From: a beta proteobacterium CB
Lineage (GTDB): Bacteria; Pseudomonadota; Gammaproteobacteria; Burkholderiales; Burkholderiaceae
DNA length: 64,000 nt
Direction of reading: 5' to 3'
NCBI GenBank assembly: GCA_000342265.1
Contig: CP004348.1
Coordinates: 1,240,001 to 1,304,000, forward strand
The position numbers were made by a program, and so were the translations under genes. How positions within the stretch are numbered: position 1 is the first letter of the stretch; every line of letters starts with the position of its first letter. Below, in pieces: positions 12,312 to 20,833 of the stretch. The notes below the pieces were generated by a model. The model saw only the letters and a program-made list of their open reading frames with translations, had not been told where the DNA came from and did not search any database.

Positions 12312-13208
12312 ATGGACCCTGCGCCCCAGCAATCTCTGACGCTTGATGAATGCATTGATCAAGTTGCAAAACGACTAGAGGCGGCAGATTTATATTACGG
12401 ACATGGTGCGGTTGATGCTGGGAGTGAGGCTCTGTGGATTGTCAGCAAACAGTTAGATCTCAGCCCCACTGAAGCACTGGATCATTTAGAGCAAGTCATG
12501 ACTGCCGAGCAAATTGCTAAGGCTTTAAAAGTTACTGAAACTCGCATCTCTACACGTAAGCCATTGGCATATATTTTGGGTGAAGCCTGGTTAATGGGCG
12601 TACCGTTTTATTCCAGTGAGCAAAGTATTGTTCCTCGCTCCTGGATAGCCGAGCTCATTGCAGATGGCTCCTTAGAGCCTTGGCTACCAGCCGATGGTAA
12701 AGCACTTGACCTTTGCACTGGCAATGGCTCTTTAGCCATTTTGCTAGCCTTAGCTTGCCCCGATATTCATGTAAGTGCTTGTGATATCAGTTTGCCTGCA
12801 TTAGCAGTAGCATCTCGCAACCTCGATCGGCATGGCCTTACTTCGCAAGTGGAACTTTTTGAAGGGGATCTCTGGGATGCGCTACCAGAACCCCATGAAG
12901 ATAATCGTTTTGATCTCATCATTTGTAACCCACCTTACGTCAACGCCAATTCCATGAATGCCCTGCCCGCTGAATATCATGCGGAGCCTGCTCTCGCATT
13001 AGCAGGTGGCGATGACGGCATGGATCTGATCCGAAAAATTATTGCCGGAGCCCCTGATTACCTATCTGAACGTGGGGCCATTCTGATTGAGATTGGCAAC
13101 GAGTATGAGCACTTTAAAAAAGCGTTTCCGCAGATCCCAGTAATTTGGATGGAAGTATCTGCAGGCGACGAGCAAGTATTACTCATTCAAGCAGAAGACT
13201 TGCGCTAA
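12312..13208 (+). CDS. prmB: 50S ribosomal protein L3 N5-glutamine methyltransferase
   Basis: This 298-residue protein is a SAM-dependent glutamine methyltransferase of the HemK/PrmB family. It has an N-terminal helical domain and a Rossmann domain with motif I ALDLCTGNGSLAILLA (about residues 133-148). The catalytic NPPYV motif sits in LIICNPPYVNANSMNALPAEY (around 212), after which comes EPALALAGGDDGMDL. Features before the methylase domain (YYGHGAVDAGSEALWIV) match PrmB better than PrmC. It lies 36 bases after dapE on the same strand. Distinguishing PrmB from PrmC is the only uncertainty. Confidence 0.9.
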   Translation: MDPAPQQSLTLDECIDQVAKRLEAADLYYGHGAVDAGSEALWIVSKQLDLSPTEALDHLEQVMTAEQIAKALKVTETRISTRKPLAYILGEAWLMGVPFYSSEQSIVPRSWIAELIADGSLEPWLPADGKALDLCTGNGSLAILLALACPDIHVSACDISLPALAVASRNLDRHGLTSQVELFEGDLWDALPEPHEDNRFDLIICNPPYVNANSMNALPAEYHAEPALALAGGDDGMDLIRKIIAGAPDYLSERGAILIEIGNEYEHFKKAFPQIPVIWMEVSAGDEQVLLIQAEDLR

Positions 13209-13220
13209 ATTTTTGCTGTC

Positions 13221-14585
13221 TTAACTTAGCTCTGCTGCTGCTGAGATAGCTTGATCAATACGCTCTACCGGTATCACCCTTAATCCCGGAATCTTTGTCT
13301 TAGGCATATTAGCCTTTGGAATAATGGCCACAGTAAAACCGAGCTTTGCCGCTTCTTTTAAGCGCTCCTGACCTCGAGGGCATGGACGAATCTCTCCAGC
13401 CAAACCCACCTCACCAAATACGATTAATTCTTTAGGCAAAGCCTTATTTCGGATCGAGGATTGAATTGCTAGCAGCACCGCCAAGTCGGCCGCTGGTTCG
13501 GAAATCTTCACACCGCCTACTGCATTTAAGAAGACATCCTGATCAAAGCAGGCGACACCTGCGTGACGATGCAATACCGCTAATAGCATTGCTAAGCGCG
13601 CCTGCTCTAAGCCAACCGCAAGACGGCGCGGATTAGGAATATGCGCCGTATCTACTAGTGCCTGAATCTCCACCAAGAGTGGGCGACTACCTTCTTGCGT
13701 AACCAATACACAGGCGCCCGGCACCATCTCCGCATGCTGGGATAGGAAAATAGCTGAAGGATTAGCAACGCCACGCAGACCTTTTTCAGTCATGGCAAAT
13801 ACACCTAACTCATTAACAGCGCCAAAACGGTTTTTAATTGAGCGCACTAATCTAAACGAAGAATGGGTATCGCCCTCAAAATACAGAACCGTATCCACAA
13901 TGTGCTCCAGCACACGAGGTCCAGCTAAGTGACCATCTTTAGTGACATGACCCACCATCAGAACGCAGATACCGCTGGATTTAGCAGCTCTAGTTAATTG
14001 CGCAGCGCACTCTCGCACTTGTGCCACAGAGCCTGGAGCAGAGCTCAACACTTCTGAATACAAGGTCTGAATCGAATCAACTACCAAGACCTGCGGCTTC
14101 ACCGTATCCATGATGGATAAGAGTTTTTCTAACTGAATCTCAGCCAGCACTTCTAATTGAGGAGCATCCAATGCAATCCGTTTTGCTCGTAATGCGATTT
14201 GCGCAGCAGATTCTTCGCCGCTACTGTAGAGAACATTCATGCCTGCAGCACTCATCTCTGCCAGCGCTTGTAGCAATAAAGTAGATTTACCAATGCCCGG
14301 ATCACCGCCCAAGAGTACAACCCCGCCAGGAACCAGTCCGCCACCTAGCACGCGATCAAATTCTTCTACGCCAGTACTAAAACGCGGGAGATCTTCCGCA
14401 CTAATAGCAGAGAGCTTTTGACGTGGGAGAGACTGCGCTAGACCTTGAAAGCGAGTATTCGAACTTACTTCAGGCAAGCCCTCCTCTAGCGTATTCCACG
14501 CCTGGCATGAAGGGCACTGCCCTTGCCATTTAGCAGAGCTGCCACCGCATGACTGACAGATATAGATTGTTTTAATCTTGGCCAA
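13221..14585 (-). CDS. radA: DNA repair protein RadA
   Basis: RadA is a RecA-like hexameric ATPase that processes recombination intermediates and promotes branch migration. The 454-residue protein starts with a four-cysteine zinc finger (CQSCGGSSAKWQGQCPSC, residues 9-26). The RecA core has Walker A GGDPGIGKSTL (around residue 92). The RadA-specific KNRFG motif is in SIKNRFGAVNELG. A Lon-protease-like C-terminal domain follows (LNAVGGVKISEPAADLAVLL). It is convergent with prmB. Confidence 0.97.
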   Translation of the reverse strand: MAKIKTIYICQSCGGSSAKWQGQCPSCQAWNTLEEGLPEVSSNTRFQGLAQSLPRQKLSAISAEDLPRFSTGVEEFDRVLGGGLVPGGVVLLGGDPGIGKSTLLLQALAEMSAAGMNVLYSSGEESAAQIALRAKRIALDAPQLEVLAEIQLEKLLSIMDTVKPQVLVVDSIQTLYSEVLSSAPGSVAQVRECAAQLTRAAKSSGICVLMVGHVTKDGHLAGPRVLEHIVDTVLYFEGDTHSSFRLVRSIKNRFGAVNELGVFAMTEKGLRGVANPSAIFLSQHAEMVPGACVLVTQEGSRPLLVEIQALVDTAHIPNPRRLAVGLEQARLAMLLAVLHRHAGVACFDQDVFLNAVGGVKISEPAADLAVLLAIQSSIRNKALPKELIVFGEVGLAGEIRPCPRGQERLKEAAKLGFTVAIIPKANMPKTKIPGLRVIPVERIDQAISAAAELS

Positions 14586-14630
14586 AGTATTACCTAGTAA
14601 TTAATGAGTGGGTGCAGCAGTAATAATCAA

Positions 14631-15140
14631 TTAATCGAGCTGTGTGCCCGCTTTATTCTCTTGAGCACGCTTAGGCGCATCTTTACGGCGTTGCTCAACA
14701 TCTGCTGCACGAGCAGCTGCTGCTTTTTGCTTCTCTTCAAAATCCTTCTGATTAGCTGAGCGCTCAGCAGCTTTTTCAGCAGAGGCACGTTCAGCAATCT
14801 TTGCGGCATCACGCTGGTCTTTTATGCTTGCACGCAACTTCCGCTGCACCTCATGCAATTCCACTTCCTGTGCACGAATTGGATCAATCTCTTTGCGGTA
14901 CTCTGCACGAGAATCTTTCAGGCAGCTGTTTACCCAGTACTTTTGATAGCACTCAGAGTTAGTTTTCTCCCAACGGTATTTAGCCCAATCGCGTTGCAAC
15001 TCCAGCTCACGTTCAATTTTGTCGAGCTGCTCAAGCTGAGCCTCTTCAGCGGGGGTAGCAAGAGCCAGATTACTGAAGATGCAAACCAGTAGAAAAGCAC
15101 CTAACGCAGCTAAGGAACGCAAAGAACTTGGCTTTCTCAA
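14631..15140 (-). CDS. Secreted coiled-coil hypothetical protein
   Basis: No known function is recognised. The 169-residue product has an N-terminal hydrophobic signal ([20 protein letters not shown], cleavage about residue 28). Two cysteines follow ([14 protein letters not shown]), then a long charged helix rich in Ala, Glu, Lys and Arg (from about 95) likely to form a coiled coil. It overlaps the end of kup by 4 bases (ATGA-type), so it is translationally coupled to the potassium transporter. The product should sit in the periplasm. Similar small proteins of Burkholderiales are annotated only as hypothetical. Confidence 0.75.
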   Translation of the reverse strand: MRKPSSLRSLAALGAFLLVCIFSNLALATPAEEAQLEQLDKIERELELQRDWAKYRWEKTNSECYQKYWVNSCLKDSRAEYRKEIDPIRAQEVELHEVQRKLRASIKDQRDAAKIAERASAEKAAERSANQKDFEEKQKAAAARAADVEQRRKDAPKRAQENKAGTQLD

Positions 15141-17077
15141 ATCTCAACCTTTGCGCCGAGCTCGACCAAACGATTAGCAGGAATCTTAAAGAAGTCAGAT
15201 TGGCGACCAGCATTTTGGTACATCCAACAGAACAGGCGTTCACGCCACATCGCCATACCCGGAATTGCTGATGGAACGATCGTATCGCGCGATAAAAAGA
15301 ATGAGGTGTTCATTAAATCAAACTTCATGCCGAAGGTCTTCTCAATCACATCAATAATGGAACCCATGTCTGGGGTTTCTTTGAAGCCATAGATAGCGCG
15401 TACCACATGGATATTGCCGCCAAGATCTTTCATGGTAATGCGCTCTTCATCGCTGACATAGGGCACATCCCAAATACTGACCTTCAAAAAGAAGACTCTC
15501 TCATGTAGAACATGGTTATGTTTGAGGTTATGCAAGAAAGAAACTGGCAGGTAATCAACGTGCGCCGTGAGGAACACAGCGGTACCATCAACCCGATGCG
15601 GAGGGTGCTTGAGCAATGATTCAATGAAACTGCCAAGTTGAATGCCCTCTTCCATTGCACGCTGACGCAAAATCTGACGACCCCTGAACCAAGTGATCAG
15701 ACAGGTGAAGCACAATAAGCCAAGAGCCAATGGATACCAACCACCGTCTTTAATTTTAATTAAATTGGCGGTCCAGAAGGCAAGATCAACAACGAAAAAG
15801 GCGATTGTTACCAGGCTCACCAAAATGATATTCATCTTCCATTCGCGGAACATGACTACAGCCAGCAGAATGGTTGTAATCAACATGGTTGATGTCACCG
15901 AGATACCGTATGCCGCCGCCAGATTCATCGATCCCTTAAAAGAAATGACGGTTGCAACCACCATGAAAAGCAAAGCCCAGTTCACAATCGGAATGTAAAT
16001 CTGTCCTTGCTCAGAATCGGATGTGTGTAAGATATTCATGCGAGGCATAAAACCTAGCAAGATTGCCTGGCTAACCAAAGAATAAGCGCCAGAGATAACG
16101 GCCTGTGAAGCAATCACAGTAGCGGCCGTAGCCAAACCTACTGTTGGCCATAAAGCCCAGTCCGGCACCATTAAATAGAATGGGTTTTTAATCGCCTCTG
16201 GGTTGGATAGAACTAGAGCACCTTGGCCCAAATAATTAATTAATAGGCTAGGCAAAACCACGATCAACCAGGCATAGCGCACTGGGGTTCGTCCAAAGTG
16301 ACCCATATCCAAGTACAAAGCTTCAACACCAGTAACAACCAATACAACTGCACCCATCACGATGTAAGCAGTTGTGGGATGACTAATGATGAAATTCACG
16401 GCATACCAAGGATTAAATGCTGAAATGATTTGTGGCGCATCACCAATATTGATCACGCCCAATACGGCCAGAGTTAAAAACCATGCCAGGGTGACAGGTC
16501 CAAATAGTTTACCGACGGCAGCTGTACCGTATTTCTGTATCAGAAATAGAGCAACCAAAATCACCAATGAAATGGGGATAATGAATTTATGTAATGCAGG
16601 GGCCGCAATCTCAATACCCTCTACTGCAGACAAAACCGAAATAGCTGGCGTAATCACAGACTCGCCGAGCAACATACATGCACCGAACATGCCGATGATC
16701 ATGAAGAAGAAATAACTCTTAGATTTACTATCGAAGGAACGTAAGGCGAGGGCCATTAATGAGAGAACGCCACCCTCTCCTTTATTGTCTGCTCGCATGA
16801 CGAACAAGACATACTTCACAGTCACCACCAAAATGAGAGCCCAGATCATCATTGAGATCACACCAAAAAGCGCTTCCGGTGTGAATGCGATTCCGTGCTC
16901 CGGATCAAAACATTCTTTCAGCGCATACAGTGGGCTGGTACCAATGTCACCAAAAACCACGCCAATTGCCGCAAGCATCATTACACCGAGGCTTTTTTTA
17001 TGCTCGCCGCCTGTTCCATGAACCTCAACTGGGTTCAAAAGTGTAGAGCTTGAAAATTCTGGATTGCTAATGGACAT
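15137..17077 (-). CDS. kup: Low-affinity potassium transport protein Kup
   Basis: Kup is an inner-membrane K+/H+ symporter. The 646-residue protein opens with the family signature ([20 protein letters not shown], residues 31-50), including the conserved GDIGTSPLY. About twelve hydrophobic segments run to residue ~470, followed by a soluble C-terminal domain ([23 protein letters not shown]). Length and order fit the family. It is transcribed leftward, divergent from tRNA-fMet, with the small secreted coiled-coil gene overlapping its end. Confidence 0.96.
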   Translation of the reverse strand: MSISNPEFSSSTLLNPVEVHGTGGEHKKSLGVMMLAAIGVVFGDIGTSPLYALKECFDPEHGIAFTPEALFGVISMMIWALILVVTVKYVLFVMRADNKGEGGVLSLMALALRSFDSKSKSYFFFMIIGMFGACMLLGESVITPAISVLSAVEGIEIAAPALHKFIIPISLVILVALFLIQKYGTAAVGKLFGPVTLAWFLTLAVLGVINIGDAPQIISAFNPWYAVNFIISHPTTAYIVMGAVVLVVTGVEALYLDMGHFGRTPVRYAWLIVVLPSLLINYLGQGALVLSNPEAIKNPFYLMVPDWALWPTVGLATAATVIASQAVISGAYSLVSQAILLGFMPRMNILHTSDSEQGQIYIPIVNWALLFMVVATVISFKGSMNLAAAYGISVTSTMLITTILLAVVMFREWKMNIILVSLVTIAFFVVDLAFWTANLIKIKDGGWYPLALGLLCFTCLITWFRGRQILRQRAMEEGIQLGSFIESLLKHPPHRVDGTAVFLTAHVDYLPVSFLHNLKHNHVLHERVFFLKVSIWDVPYVSDEERITMKDLGGNIHVVRAIYGFKETPDMGSIIDVIEKTFGMKFDLMNTSFFLSRDTIVPSAIPGMAMWRERLFCWMYQNAGRQSDFFKIPANRLVELGAKVEI

Positions 17078-17191
17078 CTCAAAACCTTAAGGTGATGTTG
17101 CACGGCAATATGTTACTCCTTATGCAGCCTGACTCAGGAGTCTTATTTGCCCTAAAAAACCGCTTATTCCAGCTCCGTTTGAAGGTATATC

Positions 17192-17221
17192 TCGACAGAG
17201 ACCCCTAAAAAATGGTAGAAT
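17192..17221 (+). promoter_or_regulatory. Sigma-70 promoter of tRNA-fMet
   Basis: A -35 element TCGACA (17192-17197) and a -10 element TAGAAT (17216-17221) are separated by 18 bases and end 12 bases before the tRNA. The promoter belongs to the chromosome, so island insertion downstream left tRNA expression intact. Confidence 0.65.
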
Positions 17222-17233
17222 CTTAGCTTCAGA

Positions 17234-17311
<78 letters not shown>

Positions 17312-17318
17312 ACAGTAG

Positions 17319-17360
17319 AAGGCTTCTAGGTCAATTGACTCAGAAGCCTTTTTGCTTTTC
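17319..17360 (+). terminator. Island-borne terminator after tRNA-fMet
   Basis: The 9-bp perfect stem AAGGCTTCT / AGAAGCCTT (17319-17327 and 17342-17350) is followed by TTTGCTTTTC. It lies inside the island and replaces the original chromosomal terminator, which is now found after attR at 52901. Confidence 0.8.
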
Positions 17361-17368
17361 TTAGCTCT

Positions 17369-17392
17369 CGTAGACGTATCGTAGACAAATAA
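17369..17392 (+). repeat. Putative integrase arm-type site, left end
   Basis: The 24-bp stretch holds two copies of CGTAGAC 11 bases apart, followed by AAATAA. It matches 52693-52716 at 23 of 24 positions in the same orientation. Each copy lies inside the island, one near attL and one near attR and the integrase start, as expected for arm sites bound by the integrase N-terminal domain. Confidence 0.6.
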
Positions 17393-17427
17393 AGGGGTTG
17401 GACTTGTGTACTGAACATGCAGCCCTC

Positions 17428-17441
17428 CAGAGTCGACTCTG
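17428..17441. repeat. Perfect 14-bp palindrome
   Basis: CAGAGTCGACTCTG is a perfect palindrome without spacer, located 57 bases beyond the end of the DUF499 gene and between it and the left arm site. It could be a protein-binding site of the excision machinery. Its function is unknown and chance is possible. Confidence 0.3.
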
Positions 17442-17497
17442 ATTTACCAGTGCAACCCTTACATTTAGGCAATTAAAACGGCGTAAATCTAGCTGCT

Positions 17498-20400
17498 TCA
17501 ATCTTTTTCAAAACCTTGGTCGGAAAACTTCAGTGTTCTGCAGTTTTCAGTTATGGTTCTAACAACATTATCCGGGACACCTTCCGGCACCTCCGCGTGA
17601 ATCTCTAACGTCACTCTTACATCCGAACCAATTAAACCGGATAAATGAGCAATAACCTCATCAGCAATCTTGCCAGCATCTCGCCCCACTCTAGTTGGAT
17701 CCAAAACTACTGAGCCATGAAATCTGCTGGGTTTTTTCATGGGTACGGGCTGACCTGGAATGGAAGTCCCATCCTCACCAGAAGTTTGGCTCCCGGAACC
17801 TCCCGCACCACCACCGGCTATGTCATCTACTTGAGCTACACGCTCGGCATCAAGTTGATCACTAGCGACGCCCGACTTAACCAGCAAAGATGTCCCATGA
17901 GGGTCAATTGAGTCGATAATTTGACCTCCGCGAAGTCCCTTATACCGACCGGCAGTCACATCAAAATCATCGGCCAAGGCGAAGCCATCATTTGCCCATG
18001 TTACTAAGCGGACACCCTCCCGAATCGATTCAAGAAGAACTTGAGAATCCCTCAGCCTTGGGAGATAAACATAACGAGCAAAATCCTCGACAAGCTGCTT
18101 AACAGAAACATGATTGCCATCGCGCCACAGCAAACGATCCAATTCCATCCTAAGTCGCGAAGGTGCAAAACTTGCCAACAACAACTCATCAGTACGCAGC
18201 TTTTTGCTTGCACGCACTGCAAGCTTATCCGATCCAGAAAGGCGGATTGACTCCCAGGCAAGAGGGGCTTGGGCATCGGGCTGAACGGGAACAAGCAGCC
18301 ACTGGTATGTCTCGGGAATTCTTGCAATCACAGTTGCCTCAGCCCCAGTCTTTTGGGTTTGAGCCTGGGTTACCTGGTAGGGGGTGAGATCAAGCTGTTT
18401 TTCATCCCTAAGAATTGAATCCCAAGCAAGATATTTACGAGTTGCCTCCTCCAGATCTTGCAGTCGCGTTTTATCTGCGGCCAAGAAAACCAAGCTATTT
18501 CTATAAATACGTGGTGCATTTCCCCTATTTTCAAGAATGGTCTTAGCAACAACTTCAGCAGGACTATTACTCTCCTTGCTGTATGGGTGGCCAATGCCTA
18601 AGACCACCAACCTTGTATCAAAGTCATCTGGAACATCAGCACCACCCTGCGGAATTGGGTGCACACGACTAAAGTCACCGGCAAACGCTAAATCTTTACG
18701 TATTCTCTGTTCAATTTCATTGGCAATCTTTTCCGGCTCCCTCTTTAATTGATCCGTACGATCTTCGGCCAGCTTAGTAACGGTGGGTTGAGTTGAATAC
18801 CAATAGTGAGGGCCATCTTGATAAAGATAGGTAGCTGCACCAGCCATGCGGCGAAGCGCATCGCCAAAAATAGCTGGAGACTCACCGGGCATCACACAGC
18901 CTAATTTAATGCGCCTGTCCTCTATGCCTTTATGGGCGGCAGCCGTAGTTGGCGCTGAACCCATATAGATAGTTCTCGCAACGCGACGGCAAGCTGAAAC
19001 CTTACCCAAATTTGGAAGCTCACTATCAATTTTCAGTGGCAAGGAATTAGGGCCATCAACATCCTTCTCAATAACTGGCACCCAGTTATCAGTGAGGTAT
19101 CTGGTTAGCTCCGATTGAACGCGCGGATCATCAATTGAAACGTTGGCCGGAAGAATTAAGGGATTGCGATCACCCTTTTCCCAAAGACTATGAATTACAG
19201 CAGCCATTAAACGGAGTACGCCTCGTGTGCGCTGAAACTTAACTAATGTTGACCAATCTGTATAAAGTCGATCAAAGATTTCTGGATGAATTGGGTAGGC
19301 TGCTTTAATACGCTGCTCATATTCTGACTCGTGACACTCTGGCGGAAACTCTGCCTGTTGATTGCGATATAGATCTGAGAATGCTCTGGCTATCACATCC
19401 CTATCTTTAAATTGAGCTGGATCTGATAATGGCTTAAATAAGCGACGCCTAACAATTTCAAAACCCTCTTCAGCCGTCGCGGGTCTCCAAGAAGACTCAA
19501 CACGCCCCACAACATTGCTTAAACGATCAAGAGCTTCGCGACCTCGGGTTCCGCCAACCTCAATATCTTCAGATTGAGCATTTTGTGACCCAGAGGTATC
19601 AGACGCAGGAAGACTAATTACAAGCAAAGTATTTTTGGCTAACTTTGCAGATTCAGTGAGAACCTGTGCAAATGTAAATTGTGTCTCAAACCCACCGGCC
19701 GGCAAGTCACTTTGATCGTGAAGCTGTCTTGCATATGCTACCCACTCATCAATGAGGATGACAGAAGGCCCATACTCATTGAATAATTCACGCAAAACAT
19801 CTCCGGGACTTGTTGCGTTCTCATCATCAGCCTGGATCCGCTTGTAAGCCTCAGCGCCGCCCAATTGCCACGCCAACTCACCCCAAAGTGTTCTAACTAC
19901 AGTACCATCAGGCTTTACCGAGGGATTACTTGGAGAAATTTTATTTCCAACTAAAACGATTCTTTTAGCTTTAGGAATCTTTGTTGTACCAGCCTCCTGC
20001 ATAACAAGATCAATACCAGGCAACTCAGTTGGGTTGGCGCCCGAAAAAAGATGGTACAAGGCCAACATCGAGTGAGTTTTACCACCACCAAAATTGGTTT
20101 GTAGTTGAACAACTGGATCGCCACCATCTGTAGTTAGTCTTCTAACTGCGCCGACAAGCATTTCTTTCAAGCTTGCCGTCAAATAAGTACGTCGGAAAAA
20201 TTCAACTGGATCTAAATACTCATCGGCACCCTCTCCCAAATGAACTTGCCATAAATCAGCAGCAAACTCGGCCTGTTGGTATCTTCCGCTAGCAACATCA
20301 TCATGAGGCATGACCACTTCACGCCATGGCTTAAGCGTAGAAGCAACACCGCTCTCGATGGCAATACCTGCTGTCTTACGTTTTTCACCACGCGCCTGCT

Positions 20401-20830
20401 CATCAAAACGGACGCGCAGCAACTCCATCCGCATTTTCTCCACATCATCAGCTTGAGAGGCTGAAATAGCAGTTAATAACCTTACTGATGAGTCTAGGGC
20501 ACGGTATGCATCGTCACTAGAAAAAGCTTCTTGGTGCGCCCACTTATTGCGAACCGCGATAATTTCATTAACCAAGCTACGATCGGTCTTACCTAGTACC
20601 TGACGGAAAACATCACTCCATTTCCTATCCATTACAACCAATAAAGCTGCAACGTCATTTATAGAGTCACCCTTGCCTAAACCAAGGCGTGTATCAGATA
20701 GAGCATCCTTCATTTCAAAGCCATAACTTGTGCCATATTTAGCCTTAAATTCACGCTCAACAAATGGCACTAATCCCGTTTTTAATAGCTCGAGCGCCTT
20801 ACCAACACGCTCATGATTTGTAATGGCCAT
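17498..20830 (-). CDS. DUF499 / BrxC-PglY-like ATPase with N-terminal Swt1-type HEPN domain
   Basis: This 1110-residue protein resembles the DUF499 (COG1483) AAA+ ATPases related to BrxC/PglY of BREX and Pgl systems. The ATPase core shows Walker A NFGGGKTH (residues 246-253) and Walker B VILIDEWVAY (from 357). The N-terminal region up to about residue 130 resembles the Swt1-type HEPN domain and carries RNKWAH (94-99), which fits the RX4-6H motif of HEPN ribonucleases. The C-terminal part has a Gly/Ser-rich linker (AGGGAGGSGSQTSGEDG, around 1015) and a small terminal domain. It is the third gene of a leftward operon, 3 bases after the methylase. Probable role: the NTP-driven component of a phage-defence or modification complex, possibly with an RNase effector. 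The latter is inference. Confidence 0.82.
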   Translation of the reverse strand: MAITNHERVGKALELLKTGLVPFVEREFKAKYGTSYGFEMKDALSDTRLGLGKGDSINDVAALLVVMDRKWSDVFRQVLGKTDRSLVNEIIAVRNKWAHQEAFSSDDAYRALDSSVRLLTAISASQADDVEKMRMELLRVRFDEQARGEKRKTAGIAIESGVASTLKPWREVVMPHDDVASGRYQQAEFAADLWQVHLGEGADEYLDPVEFFRRTYLTASLKEMLVGAVRRLTTDGGDPVVQLQTNFGGGKTHSMLALYHLFSGANPTELPGIDLVMQEAGTTKIPKAKRIVLVGNKISPSNPSVKPDGTVVRTLWGELAWQLGGAEAYKRIQADDENATSPGDVLRELFNEYGPSVILIDEWVAYARQLHDQSDLPAGGFETQFTFAQVLTESAKLAKNTLLVISLPASDTSGSQNAQSEDIEVGGTRGREALDRLSNVVGRVESSWRPATAEEGFEIVRRRLFKPLSDPAQFKDRDVIARAFSDLYRNQQAEFPPECHESEYEQRIKAAYPIHPEIFDRLYTDWSTLVKFQRTRGVLRLMAAVIHSLWEKGDRNPLILPANVSIDDPRVQSELTRYLTDNWVPVIEKDVDGPNSLPLKIDSELPNLGKVSACRRVARTIYMGSAPTTAAAHKGIEDRRIKLGCVMPGESPAIFGDALRRMAGAATYLYQDGPHYWYSTQPTVTKLAEDRTDQLKREPEKIANEIEQRIRKDLAFAGDFSRVHPIPQGGADVPDDFDTRLVVLGIGHPYSKESNSPAEVVAKTILENRGNAPRIYRNSLVFLAADKTRLQDLEEATRKYLAWDSILRDEKQLDLTPYQVTQAQTQKTGAEATVIARIPETYQWLLVPVQPDAQAPLAWESIRLSGSDKLAVRASKKLRTDELLLASFAPSRLRMELDRLLWRDGNHVSVKQLVEDFARYVYLPRLRDSQVLLESIREGVRLVTWANDGFALADDFDVTAGRYKGLRGGQIIDSIDPHGTSLLVKSGVASDQLDAERVAQVDDIAGGGAGGSGSQTSGEDGTSIPGQPVPMKKPSRFHGSVVLDPTRVGRDAGKIADEVIAHLSGLIGSDVRVTLEIHAEVPEGVPDNVVRTITENCRTLKFSDQGFEKD

Positions 20831-20833
20831 TAC

